A stretch of 23,861 bases of DNA from Methanobacterium sp. GTDB taxonomy: Archaea; Methanobacteriota; Methanobacteria; Methanobacteriales; Methanobacteriaceae. The DNA lies in assembly GCA_028682985.1 (NCBI GenBank), contig JAJRAE010000201.1, positions 1 to 23,861 of the forward strand, written 5' to 3'. A model generated the notes under the pieces. It was not told the DNA's origin. It ran no database searches and saw only the letters and a list, made by a program, of their open reading frames with translations. Position numbers and translations under genes: made by a program. This document shows, piece after piece, positions 5,936 to 12,942 of this stretch (its first letter is position 1; each line of letters starts with the position of its first letter).

Positions 5936-7633
5936 TTAATTAAATTTGAGAACTTTCATATTTCCATTATGTAAAACTGGTACCTGAGCTGCAGTGGGAA
6001 CGATGTTGTAGATCTTCTGAAACTCTGTCTGGGATTGAAATGTGCCGCTGTTAACTAGGTGAATGCCTTTATATTTTTTATAGGAATTTATGTGGACATG
6101 TCCTGTGTGGAACACGTGGGGAACTTCGTCTATGACTAGATGATCTTCCACTTCACTGGCCAGGGGTGTTCTTTCACCATATATAGGGGCTAAGTGCCGC
6201 TTTTCTAATAGTTCCTTCATTATCAGTTCAGTATGCTGGTGGCTCATCCCTTTAACAGTCATGGCAAAATCATCAAAGCTTCTGCCGTGATAGATGAGCA
6301 CGTTAATTCCCTCCAGGTTAACCATGGAGGGATTGCTTACGAATTCCACATTCTTAAGCTTGTAAAGATCAGCAGCATATTCCTCGGGGATGGCTGGTTG
6401 TGGTTCAGCTAAACGTCCGGCGTCGTGATTTCCTGGTGTTATTATAATCTGTATATCATCGATCTCTCCAAATAGGCGGGCTGCTTCTGCATACTGCTCG
6501 TATATGTCCTTGATAACCAGTTCCTTATCCTGATGTGGATAAACACCAATACCATCCACGATGTCTCCGGCGAGAATAAGGTAGCGGACGTTGTTCGCTA
6601 TGTTTTTATGTTCTTTATCACCAAATTCACCATTTATCCATTTGATAAACCGGTCAAAAGCATCTCCCAGGAAGGTGGAACTTCCTATATGGGTGTCTGA
6701 AAGGAAAACCATTGAGAAATCCATTTCCTTCTCATCAATTCTAGGTGTCCCTGGATTTATCAGCTGGGATGCCATTATCAGGCTGCCTTTCCTTGTGCCC
6801 ACCACTCCCAGTACTTCGTCTTTTACCACTCTTTCAGCATCCTCAAAGAGGGAGTGGTTCTCGTTATGAACCAATACACTGGCAGTTCCGGTTTCGTCTT
6901 CCACTTCTATTAGTTTGTGGTTGTTTTTGGTATTTCTCACTTCATTAACCATACCAATAACATTCACCACATCCTGGATGTTTTCCAATTCCTGAATGGG
7001 TTGTGGGGATTTCAGATCCTTTTTCCTCTGCAGCATTTCCTTTAACTTATGATATCTACTGTTGAAATAGGCAGATAAATCTTTTATCTCACCGTTGGTG
7101 TAGGATTTACGGCTGGCATCCTTGATGACCTCAAAATTAAAGGGACTGGCACTGGTTGTTTCACTGGAGGTGATAGAATTACTAGAAATGGTCCCTGTTC
7201 CTTCTTCCTTAATTATTTCTATTTCAGGTTTCTCTGTTTTAGAATTTATTTCAGAATTTATTTCAGGTTTATCTTTTTTTGAAAAGTCAATTTCGACTTC
7301 TGGATCTTTAGTTCCGGGATGACCGTCGTTTTTGACTTCACCCTGGCTTTCACTTACTATAAACCGACTGAATTCCGGAGCTTCCATTAACCCTACGCTG
7401 TCATTGATGTATTCATCAGAAACTGGTGAATTTGTATCTGGCTTATTATTGTCCAAGTATTCATCCACCATTGCACCGGTTATAATTAATATATCCTCAT
7501 TCGGTAATTTTAACTGGTTTATTAGGGCTTCTACAAGTAATAATGACTCTTTTTGTTCCTGTATCTTCTGATAGGCTGCATCGTCTAATAATACGTCGGC
7601 GTCGGCAAATTTATTTATAATGGCTTCACTCAT
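5936..7633 (-). CDS. polB: DNA polymerase D small subunit DP1 (3'-5' exonuclease)
   Basis: This is the proofreading subunit of the archaeal replicative DNA polymerase PolD, partner of DP2, which is not in this window. The 565 residues contain an N-terminal helical region, a low-complexity linker rich in Glu, Lys and Ser (about 100-165), an OB-fold (about 220-292) and a calcineurin-like phosphoesterase domain. The metal-binding motifs are intact: SDTHIG (312-317), GDIVDG (356-361), GNHDA (401-405), YHG (448-450) and GHVH (511-514), so it should be an active nuclease. GGAG lies just before the ATG. A TATA-like TTATAAAATA (minus strand, 7667-7676) is about 38 bases upstream. The origin and cdc6 lie about 4 kb away. 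Confidence 0.97.
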   Translation of the reverse strand: MSEAIINKFADADVLLDDAAYQKIQEQKESLLLVEALINQLKLPNEDILIITGAMVDEYLDNNKPDTNSPVSDEYINDSVGLMEAPEFSRFIVSESQGEVKNDGHPGTKDPEVEIDFSKKDKPEINSEINSKTEKPEIEIIKEEGTGTISSNSITSSETTSASPFNFEVIKDASRKSYTNGEIKDLSAYFNSRYHKLKEMLQRKKDLKSPQPIQELENIQDVVNVIGMVNEVRNTKNNHKLIEVEDETGTASVLVHNENHSLFEDAERVVKDEVLGVVGTRKGSLIMASQLINPGTPRIDEKEMDFSMVFLSDTHIGSSTFLGDAFDRFIKWINGEFGDKEHKNIANNVRYLILAGDIVDGIGVYPHQDKELVIKDIYEQYAEAARLFGEIDDIQIIITPGNHDAGRLAEPQPAIPEEYAADLYKLKNVEFVSNPSMVNLEGINVLIYHGRSFDDFAMTVKGMSHQHTELIMKELLEKRHLAPIYGERTPLASEVEDHLVIDEVPHVFHTGHVHINSYKKYKGIHLVNSGTFQSQTEFQKIYNIVPTAAQVPVLHNGNMKVLKFN

Positions 7634-8008
7634 GAATTACTCCAAAGGGCTTTTATTCTATTTAGATATTTTATAATTATAATAGTTATCCAGACTAAAT
7701 TTATTCTAAAAATTTTTATCTTTTATAGTTGAGATTAGGACTTCTGAATATTATGTAAAATTTACTTCAATCACGGTACAAACTCTCTAACAGTTTTATT
7801 TTTTAGGACAAATGATATGAAAATTGGATGAGCTTGAACCATACTTTTTTTTATATTAAAAATTAAATGTAAATTATAAATTTTCTATTATCCAAAAAAA
7901 AAGAAAGACTATTAGTTAATATTTCATCAAATAATAAAAATAATTATAATTTAACAACAAAATATTTCCTAATGAAGTAGGATTTACTATTTAACCAGGT
8001 GATATACT
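7634..8008. other. Divergent intergenic region, 375 bases
   Basis: This AT-rich stretch separates polB (minus) from the secreted-protein gene (plus) and must hold both promoters. A TATA-like element for polB is at 7667-7676 and AGGTGAT for the plus-strand gene at 7997-8003. A run of nine A at about 7895-7903 is also present. I see no RNA gene, cobalamin riboswitch or small gene here. Confidence 0.5.
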
Positions 8009-8530
8009 TTGAACAGTGTAATTAAATATTTTTTACTTATTCTATTATGCGTAGTATTTTTTGAAGCGGGATTGGTCAGTGCAAACACCATAGTCTCTGG
8101 CGAGCCACCCAACATAGGTAACCTCATCAACACACAACTGGACGGGATTAACTCCCTAATCAAGCTACTGCAGGGCAATAAAAACAGCACCCAGGAATCA
8201 ATAAAGATAAACAACGAAAATGATGTGGCCCAGGCTATACAGAATAAAAGCGAGATGAATGGTATTAATTTACAAACTCTATCAGCACATACCAATGAAA
8301 GTACCAATAAAGACCAGATAAACATCACCATCACTGTAATGGGCTATAAAACCACCACCACCGGGGGCAACGTTACCAACGGCAGCATCATAATCCGTCC
8401 CAATGAGACTTACAGTATCACAGCCACAGCAATAGGTACAACAGAAAACGGCGGTATAACAGTGGATATTAAAAGCATAGTCGTAACTACCGTACGTAAA
8501 TTATACAGCAACTCAGCAAACGGAACATAA
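8009..8530 (+). CDS. Secreted, sequon-rich protein of unknown function
   Basis: I do not recognise a family. The 173-residue protein begins with a clear signal peptide: K6, a hydrophobic core FLLILLCVVFFEAGL and a likely cut after VSA (residues 23-25). The mature part is polar, rich in Asn and Thr, and has at least eight N-x-S/T sequons, so it is probably exported and N-glycosylated. A short stretch of Thr (KTTTTGG) precedes a likely beta-rich C-terminal half. There is no C-terminal membrane anchor. The start is TTG at 8009, supported by AGGTGAT at 7997-8003, five bases upstream. cobJ starts 26 bases after the stop, so the two are probably cotranscribed, although no link to cobalamin is evident. 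Confidence 0.8.
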   Translation: MNSVIKYFLLILLCVVFFEAGLVSANTIVSGEPPNIGNLINTQLDGINSLIKLLQGNKNSTQESIKINNENDVAQAIQNKSEMNGINLQTLSAHTNESTNKDQINITITVMGYKTTTTGGNVTNGSIIIRPNETYSITATAIGTTENGGITVDIKSIVVTTVRKLYSNSANGT

Positions 8531-8556
8531 AATTAATTTTTTTAAAGGGGATTACC

Positions 8557-9621
8557 ATGATTAGTGTGGTGGGCATCGGACCCAGCAGAGAAGACATGAC
8601 CTTAAGGGCTTTGAAGACAATTGAAGAGGCTGATGTCGTAATTGGATATAAAAAGTACGTTAACCAGATCCAGGATCTCATTGATGATAAAGAAGTTTTA
8701 ACCAAGGGAATGGGCCAGGAGTTAATGAGAGCAGAACTAGCCGTACAGAAAAGCCGAGAAGGAAAGAAAGTTGCTCTTATATCCAGTGGAGACCCCGGCG
8801 TGTTTGGAATGGCTAACGTGCTATTCCCAGTATTAGGTAAATATGAAGATATTAAAGTGGAAGTGATTCCAGGAGTTTCTGCTGTTAACTTTGCTTCCTC
8901 ACTTCTAGGAGCGCCTCTCCATGATTTTGCAGTGATAAGTCTCAGTGATTTATTAACCCCACTTTCAGAAATTAAATGCAAAATTAAGAAGGCCTGTGAA
9001 GCTGATCTAGTAATAGCATTCTACAATCCTCTTAGTAAAACTCGTAAAAAACCATTCCAGGAAGCATTAAAGATTTTAAAGGAATATAAGAAGTTATCTA
9101 CCCCTCTAGGGCTGGTTAAAGGGGGAAAAGATGGAACCAAGGTGAAGGTGTCATCCTTGGAAAAACTCCAACAAGAAGAGGTTGATATGTCCACTATCAT
9201 AATCGTGGGCAACAGCATGTCATATGTAGACGATGGCTGGATCATAACTCCCCGGGGCTACATGGTCCCATATACCACACATCCTTTGGCTCTGGAATTT
9301 TATGAGAAATATCTCTCTGGTGAAGGAGTAGAAGGACCCAATTTAAGCTGTGAATATTATCCCTGCCACTCACATCCTCAAAACTGCACATTCTGTTACT
9401 GTCCATTCTATCCATGTGGAGATCAATCCACTGGAGGGCACTGGATAAAAGAAAAGGGCGTCTGGAGCTGTGAAGGATGTGAATGGATTCACCGTGATGA
9501 AACAGCAGAGTGCATACAGGCCAAGTTACCTTCCATCATACAAAACACCGATGACCTTAAGAAAAAAAAGAAAGAACTATTAAAATTAAGAAGGGAATGT
9601 ATTCTGAATAGTGAATGCTGA
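8557..9621 (+). CDS. cobJ: Precorrin-3B/cobalt-factor III C17-methyltransferase with Cys-rich tail
   Basis: A SAM-dependent methyltransferase of the CobJ/CbiH type, which methylates C17 with ring contraction in corrin synthesis. The first 240 residues are the tetrapyrrole methylase domain: GIGPS (6-10), SSGDPGVFGM (76-85), PGVSA (105-109), AFYNPLSKTR (154-163) and GNSMSY (218-223). The C-terminal 100 residues form a cysteine-rich domain with nine Cys (265, 270, 277, 280, 282, 287, 305, 308, 319) including CTFCYC, typical of a small metal- or Fe-S-binding domain fused to CbiH in some anaerobes (CbiH60 type). The tail ends in a Lys-rich helix. AAGGGGAT just before the ATG fits the start. It is about 4 kb from cbiB-cbiG. 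Confidence 0.94.
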   Translation: MISVVGIGPSREDMTLRALKTIEEADVVIGYKKYVNQIQDLIDDKEVLTKGMGQELMRAELAVQKSREGKKVALISSGDPGVFGMANVLFPVLGKYEDIKVEVIPGVSAVNFASSLLGAPLHDFAVISLSDLLTPLSEIKCKIKKACEADLVIAFYNPLSKTRKKPFQEALKILKEYKKLSTPLGLVKGGKDGTKVKVSSLEKLQQEEVDMSTIIIVGNSMSYVDDGWIITPRGYMVPYTTHPLALEFYEKYLSGEGVEGPNLSCEYYPCHSHPQNCTFCYCPFYPCGDQSTGGHWIKEKGVWSCEGCEWIHRDETAECIQAKLPSIIQNTDDLKKKKKELLKLRRECILNSEC

Positions 9622-9654
9622 AAGGTGAAATTAAGAATTTTACTAGAAAATTTA

Positions 9655-9679
9655 TTTAATTTTTTAAGTTTTTTTTTAT
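9655..9679. terminator. T-rich segment between convergent genes
   Basis: Runs of six and nine T lie just after the cobJ stop and abut the 3' end of the HEAT-repeat gene. On the plus strand this should end the cobJ transcript. Confidence 0.45.
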
Positions 9680-9978
9680 TCAGGATTTTTATCAACTATC
9701 TTTTTAATAGCCAAAGAAACTTCCCTACGGAAGTCAGGATTTCCATTATTTAAAGAATCTATTAGCGGGTTTATAGCCTTCTTATTACCTATTTTTCCCA
9801 ATATGCGGGCGGATTGTATCTGTATCCCTGGGTCACCATTATCCAGTGCATTTATTAATGTGGGGATTGATTTACTGTCCAGATCAATCAGTACATCTTC
9901 CACATTTTTACGTACATCATAGTCCTCATCTGTTAATTTTTTAATCAGCTTGTTAATCTGAGATTCTGACATCTCCAT
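9676..9978 (-). CDS. HEAT-repeat protein
   Basis: A small all-helical protein of 100 residues built from about three HEAT (PBS-lyase-like) repeats. The repeats are visible as DYDVRKNVEDVLIDL, DPGIQIQSARILGKIGNKKAINPLIDSLNNG and NPDFRREVSLAIKKI. Such repeats usually bind proteins; no enzyme activity is indicated. It lies 25 bases after the TPR gene on the same strand and is probably cotranscribed with it. Both encode helical-repeat adaptors. It has no signal peptide or membrane segment. Confidence 0.85.
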   Translation of the reverse strand: MEMSESQINKLIKKLTDEDYDVRKNVEDVLIDLDSKSIPTLINALDNGDPGIQIQSARILGKIGNKKAINPLIDSLNNGNPDFRREVSLAIKKIVDKNPE

Positions 9979-10003
9979 AAAAAACCCCCGTTATAAATCT
10001 ATT

Positions 10004-10489
10004 TTAAGATTTTTCCTTTTTAATGGTGTTTTTAAGATCCTGTGCATCCTGAAAGTTTTTATCCATTTTAATACATTCATCTAAAGAAAAAAGGGCATTT
10101 TCATAATCCTTAAGTCCATAACAACTTTTAGCCCTTAGATAAAGCCCGTATTTATAGAAATCATCATTTTTATTTTCATAACGAGCCAGGAAATAATCAA
10201 AAACTTTCTTTGATTGTTCATATTCTCCCATAAGCAGTAGAACATATCCTTTATTGTACCAGGCCATGTTATCACCAGCATTCAATTGAATAACTTCTTC
10301 AAAAGATGCTAATGCTCCAGGGTAATCTTTTTTCTCTAGGTAGACCACCCCTTTACAGTTCCAGGCAGGTAAGTATTTTTTATCAATATTTAAAACCATT
10401 TCTAAAATTTTCAGTGATTTATCGTACTCTTTTTTCTCTAAAAATTCCAATGCCTTTTTATAATACAGCTCCACATCTTTATTAGCCAT
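10004..10489 (-). CDS. TPR-repeat protein
   Basis: A soluble protein of 161 residues made of about four tetratricopeptide repeats, likely a protein-protein adaptor with unknown partners. Repeat signatures include YYKKALEFLEKKEYDKSLKI, LPAWNCKGVVYLEKKDYPGA followed by LASFEEVIQL, and MAWYNKGYVLLLMGEYEQSK. The start is set at ATG 10489 because GGTGA lies five bases upstream; the in-frame upstream starts at up to 10534 would add 15 residues that do not look like a repeat. It is the first gene of a pair with the HEAT-repeat gene. Confidence 0.87.
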   Translation of the reverse strand: MANKDVELYYKKALEFLEKKEYDKSLKILEMVLNIDKKYLPAWNCKGVVYLEKKDYPGALASFEEVIQLNAGDNMAWYNKGYVLLLMGEYEQSKKVFDYFLARYENKNDDFYKYGLYLRAKSCYGLKDYENALFSLDECIKMDKNFQDAQDLKNTIKKEKS

Positions 10490-10661
10490 TGTATTCACCA
10501 TCACAGAATCTTTATTTTTTAATGATAAAATCATTTTACATAATATTGTTTTATAAATTTAGTTTTTTCTATAAAATTAAATCTCCTGAAATATATTTAA
10601 TAATAGTGAACGATTATTTGGCTAAATTAATATGTGGTTATATTAAGGGATATTGATATTT

Positions 10662-11015
10662 ATGATAAAAATTAAAAGAGCATACCGGCCTGCCGAAGAA
10701 GCAGACGGCTTTCGAATTCTGGTGGATAGGCTATGGCCCCGGGGTATCTCAAAGGAGAAAGCAATGATTGATCTATGGCTTAAAGACATCGCGCCAAGTA
10801 ATGACCTTAGAAAATGGTTTTCACATAATGTGGAGAGATGGTCTGAATTTAAAACAAGATATCTGGAAGAATTAAAGACCAAAAGGACGCTTATGGAGCA
10901 TATTAAAAATCTGGAAAAGGAAAAAGGCACTTTAACATTAATTTATGCAGCTAAAGATGAGGAACACAACAACGCCCTGGTTTTGAAGGATAAATTACGG
11001 GATTTAAAACCATAA
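10662..11015 (+). CDS. DUF488 family protein (YeaO-like)
   Basis: A small soluble protein of 117 residues of the DUF488/YeaO family, whose biochemical role is not established. The family pattern is clear: IKRAYRPAEEADGFRILVDR then LWPRGISKEKAMIDLWLKDI, then APSNDLRKWFSHNVERWSEF, and near the end LIYAAKDEEHNNALVL. AGGGA at 10646-10650 precedes ATG 10662, whereas a TTG at 10653 would be too close to it. It stands alone on the plus strand, divergent from the TPR-HEAT pair. Confidence 0.9.
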   Translation: MIKIKRAYRPAEEADGFRILVDRLWPRGISKEKAMIDLWLKDIAPSNDLRKWFSHNVERWSEFKTRYLEELKTKRTLMEHIKNLEKEKGTLTLIYAAKDEEHNNALVLKDKLRDLKP

Positions 11016-11021
11016 ATCACC

Positions 11022-11036
11022 GGGTCAGCCGGACCC
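11022..11036. repeat. Short GC-rich inverted repeat
   Basis: GGGTC and GACCC are separated by five bases. In this AT-rich setting a five-pair GC-rich hairpin stands out. It lies just after the DUF488 stop and about 25 bases before a T run (11057-11063). It could help end the DUF488 transcript or be an operator for the next gene. Confidence 0.3.
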
Positions 11037-11059
11037 ATGGATAACTTAATACTCAATTT

Positions 11060-11068
11060 TTTTATATT
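11060..11068 (+). promoter_or_regulatory. TATA box of a probably leaderless Fe-S protein gene
   Basis: TTTATATTA is centred about 26 bases before the ATG at 11090, the distance at which archaeal transcription starts. No Shine-Dalgarno sequence lies between. Together these suggest a leaderless mRNA. Confidence 0.45.
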
Positions 11069-11089
11069 ACCTATGATAATTATCACTTA

Positions 11090-11935
11090 ATGGTAAACTT
11101 CTCTGATTTAACCGTACATATCATTAAACGAACCTTCAACACCCGCTTCTTCCTGGCTAGAATATGCAGAAAGATACCACCACTCCCCATATTGGTGGAT
11201 AAACTATTTTTTGAAGGCGATGATATTCAAGTCATCCCCAGGGACGGCTCTGTTTCACACTCCCAGAATATAGAGATAAACCGCCAAATCTCCTTAAACG
11301 AGGATTCAGTGCTTCCCAGTCAGGTTCTCAAGGACATGATAGTTAAATCCCAATATCATTTTATTATGGACTTTTGTATCTGCCGCACATCAAACAACTG
11401 CAAAAAATATTCCCCGGAGTTAGGATGTCTTTTTTTAGGCAGAGGAGTTCTCAAAATATCAACCAAATTAGGAAGAATAGTAACAGCCAAACAAGCCCTG
11501 GAACATGTTGAAGAGTGTCAGAAGGCGGGATTGGTGCATATAATAGGTAGAAACAAGATTGACAGTGTCTGGCTTAACACCGGTCCTAAAGAAGATCTTC
11601 TAACAATCTGCCACTGTTGTCCCTGCTGCTGTTTATGGAAGATTGCTCCCGAACTTCCTGATAAATTGGGAGAAGTATTTTCCTCCATGGAAGGAGTCCG
11701 AATAATATATGATGAAGAACTCTGCAATGGCTGCGGTATATGCGCAGATGGAACATGTTTTGTGGATGCAATAACCTTAAATGAAAAAGCAAGTCGAGAT
11801 CACAAGAAGTGCAGGATATGCGGGCGATGTGTTGAAATATGTCCCAAGAAAGCAATAAAAATAGAGATGAAAGGGGAGGCTGTTAAAAAATCAGTGGAAC
11901 GTATTGAACCACTGGTGGATGTACGAAGCGAATAA
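11090..11935 (+). CDS. Multi-cluster Fe-S protein with CxC-R and CHCCPCCC motifs
   Basis: A soluble 281-residue protein of an anaerobe-specific Fe-S family, function unknown. The middle part has a first Cys group (C96, C98, C104, C113, with CxCR and GCxFLGRG) and a second (C174, C176, C177, C179, C180, C181, reading CHCCPCCC), linked by AKQALEHVEECQKAGLVH. The C-terminus is a ferredoxin-like pair: C212, C215, C218, C223 and C241, C244, C247, C251-Pro. The first ferredoxin motif has four residues between its last two Cys and no Pro after, a deviation from the usual pattern. From memory, many anaerobic bacteria encode similar proteins with CNCCxCCC. An electron-transfer or redox-sensing role is inferred. 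The ATG has no ribosome-binding site and fits a leaderless transcript. Confidence 0.88.
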   Translation: MVNFSDLTVHIIKRTFNTRFFLARICRKIPPLPILVDKLFFEGDDIQVIPRDGSVSHSQNIEINRQISLNEDSVLPSQVLKDMIVKSQYHFIMDFCICRTSNNCKKYSPELGCLFLGRGVLKISTKLGRIVTAKQALEHVEECQKAGLVHIIGRNKIDSVWLNTGPKEDLLTICHCCPCCCLWKIAPELPDKLGEVFSSMEGVRIIYDEELCNGCGICADGTCFVDAITLNEKASRDHKKCRICGRCVEICPKKAIKIEMKGEAVKKSVERIEPLVDVRSE

Positions 11936-11972
11936 TTAAATTAAAAAAATAAGAAAACCAGTTTGATATTCT

Positions 11973-12845
11973 TTAAAACTCTACTTCTATTTCTCCATTA
12001 AATACAGTTACAGCATCTCCCTCCATAAAGGCGCCTACTAAATTGCCTTCTTGGTAAACCGTGATGTTTAGTTCTCCACCAGGAAGATGCACTAACACGT
12101 CCTCATCCAGAAGTCCCAATCTATACCCGGCCAGCACTGATGAGGTAGCTCCGGTTCCACAGGCCATGGTAATACCAGTTCCCCGTTCCCAGGTGATCAT
12201 CTCCACTTCATCCCTATTCAGAATCTTCACAAAATGGGCGTTGGTTCTCTGGGGGAAGTAAGGGTGGCATTCAATTAAAGGACCAATTTTCTCCAGGGGA
12301 ACAGACTCAATATCATCAGTAAATGCAACAGCATGAGGGTTACCCACACTAACAGCTGTCATTTTAACTGATCTTTCATCTACAATGATCTCTTTATCTA
12401 TAAATTCCTTTTCACTGGTTTCCATGGGAATTTCTTCAGGATTGAAAGTGGCAGTTCCCATATCCACCCGGACAGATGTTACTATTCCCTCTTCCACTGT
12501 CAATAAGAGTTCTTTAACATCGGCCATGGTTTCCACCATCATTCTCTCCCTGGCGTAGATGTTATTCTCATAAACGAATTTGGAGAAGCAGCGAATTCCG
12601 TTACCACACATCTCTGCTTCACTACCATCAGCATTGAATATTCTGAATCTGATATCAGCATCATCTCTACCGGATGGCAAGATAAATATAACACCATCAG
12701 CACCAACAGAGAATCTTCTGCTACATAATTCCGCTGAAACAATAGATTTCTGGTTTTCGGGTATTATTTCTTCTTGTGATTCGTCAATTACCACGTAATC
12801 GTTTCCTAATCCATGCATTTTCGTAAAATTTAAATTAATTATCAA
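11973..12845 (-). CDS. dapF: Diaminopimelate epimerase
   Basis: DapF interconverts LL- and meso-diaminopimelate, the penultimate step of lysine synthesis. The 290-residue protein has both catalytic cysteines: C80 in MCGNGIRC and C229 in ACGTGA. It also has MHGLGNDYVV (10-19), SVGADG (46-51), RIFNADGSEAEMCGNG (68-83) and SVGNPHAV (166-173). The start is TTG at 12845: GAGGT lies seven bases upstream at 12853-12857, and the ATG at residue 10 would delete the first beta strand. It is third in the argD-lysA-dapF run, 97 bases after lysA. Pseudomurein lacks diaminopimelate, so here the product probably serves lysine. Confidence 0.96.
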   Translation of the reverse strand: MIINLNFTKMHGLGNDYVVIDESQEEIIPENQKSIVSAELCSRRFSVGADGVIFILPSGRDDADIRFRIFNADGSEAEMCGNGIRCFSKFVYENNIYARERMMVETMADVKELLLTVEEGIVTSVRVDMGTATFNPEEIPMETSEKEFIDKEIIVDERSVKMTAVSVGNPHAVAFTDDIESVPLEKIGPLIECHPYFPQRTNAHFVKILNRDEVEMITWERGTGITMACGTGATSSVLAGYRLGLLDEDVLVHLPGGELNITVYQEGNLVGAFMEGDAVTVFNGEIEVEF

Positions 12846-12942
12846 TTTAATTACCTCGAATATTGGGGATTAAATAGCCCCTAAATCATGATATAAAAGT
12901 GTCGAATTCTTATTTAAAAGTTTAAGGGAATGAACTTCTGAA

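Noticed and set aside
7987..8334. Minus-strand 115-codon frame with hydrophobic segments opposite the secreted protein
   Set aside because: The plus-strand gene has a TTG with a strong AGGTGAT site and a clean signal peptide; the antisense hydrophobicity follows from its composition.
8487..8981. Minus-strand 164-codon frame over the start of cobJ
   Set aside because: It is antisense to the conserved methyltransferase domain and has no recognisable protein features.
11022..11036. GC-rich hairpin as a classical rho-independent terminator
   Set aside because: The T run is about 20 bases away rather than adjacent, and the stem has only five pairs; kept only as a low-confidence repeat.
12580..12798. 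Plus-strand frame within dapF
   Set aside because: It is a shadow of the dapF coding sequence, which has both catalytic cysteines.
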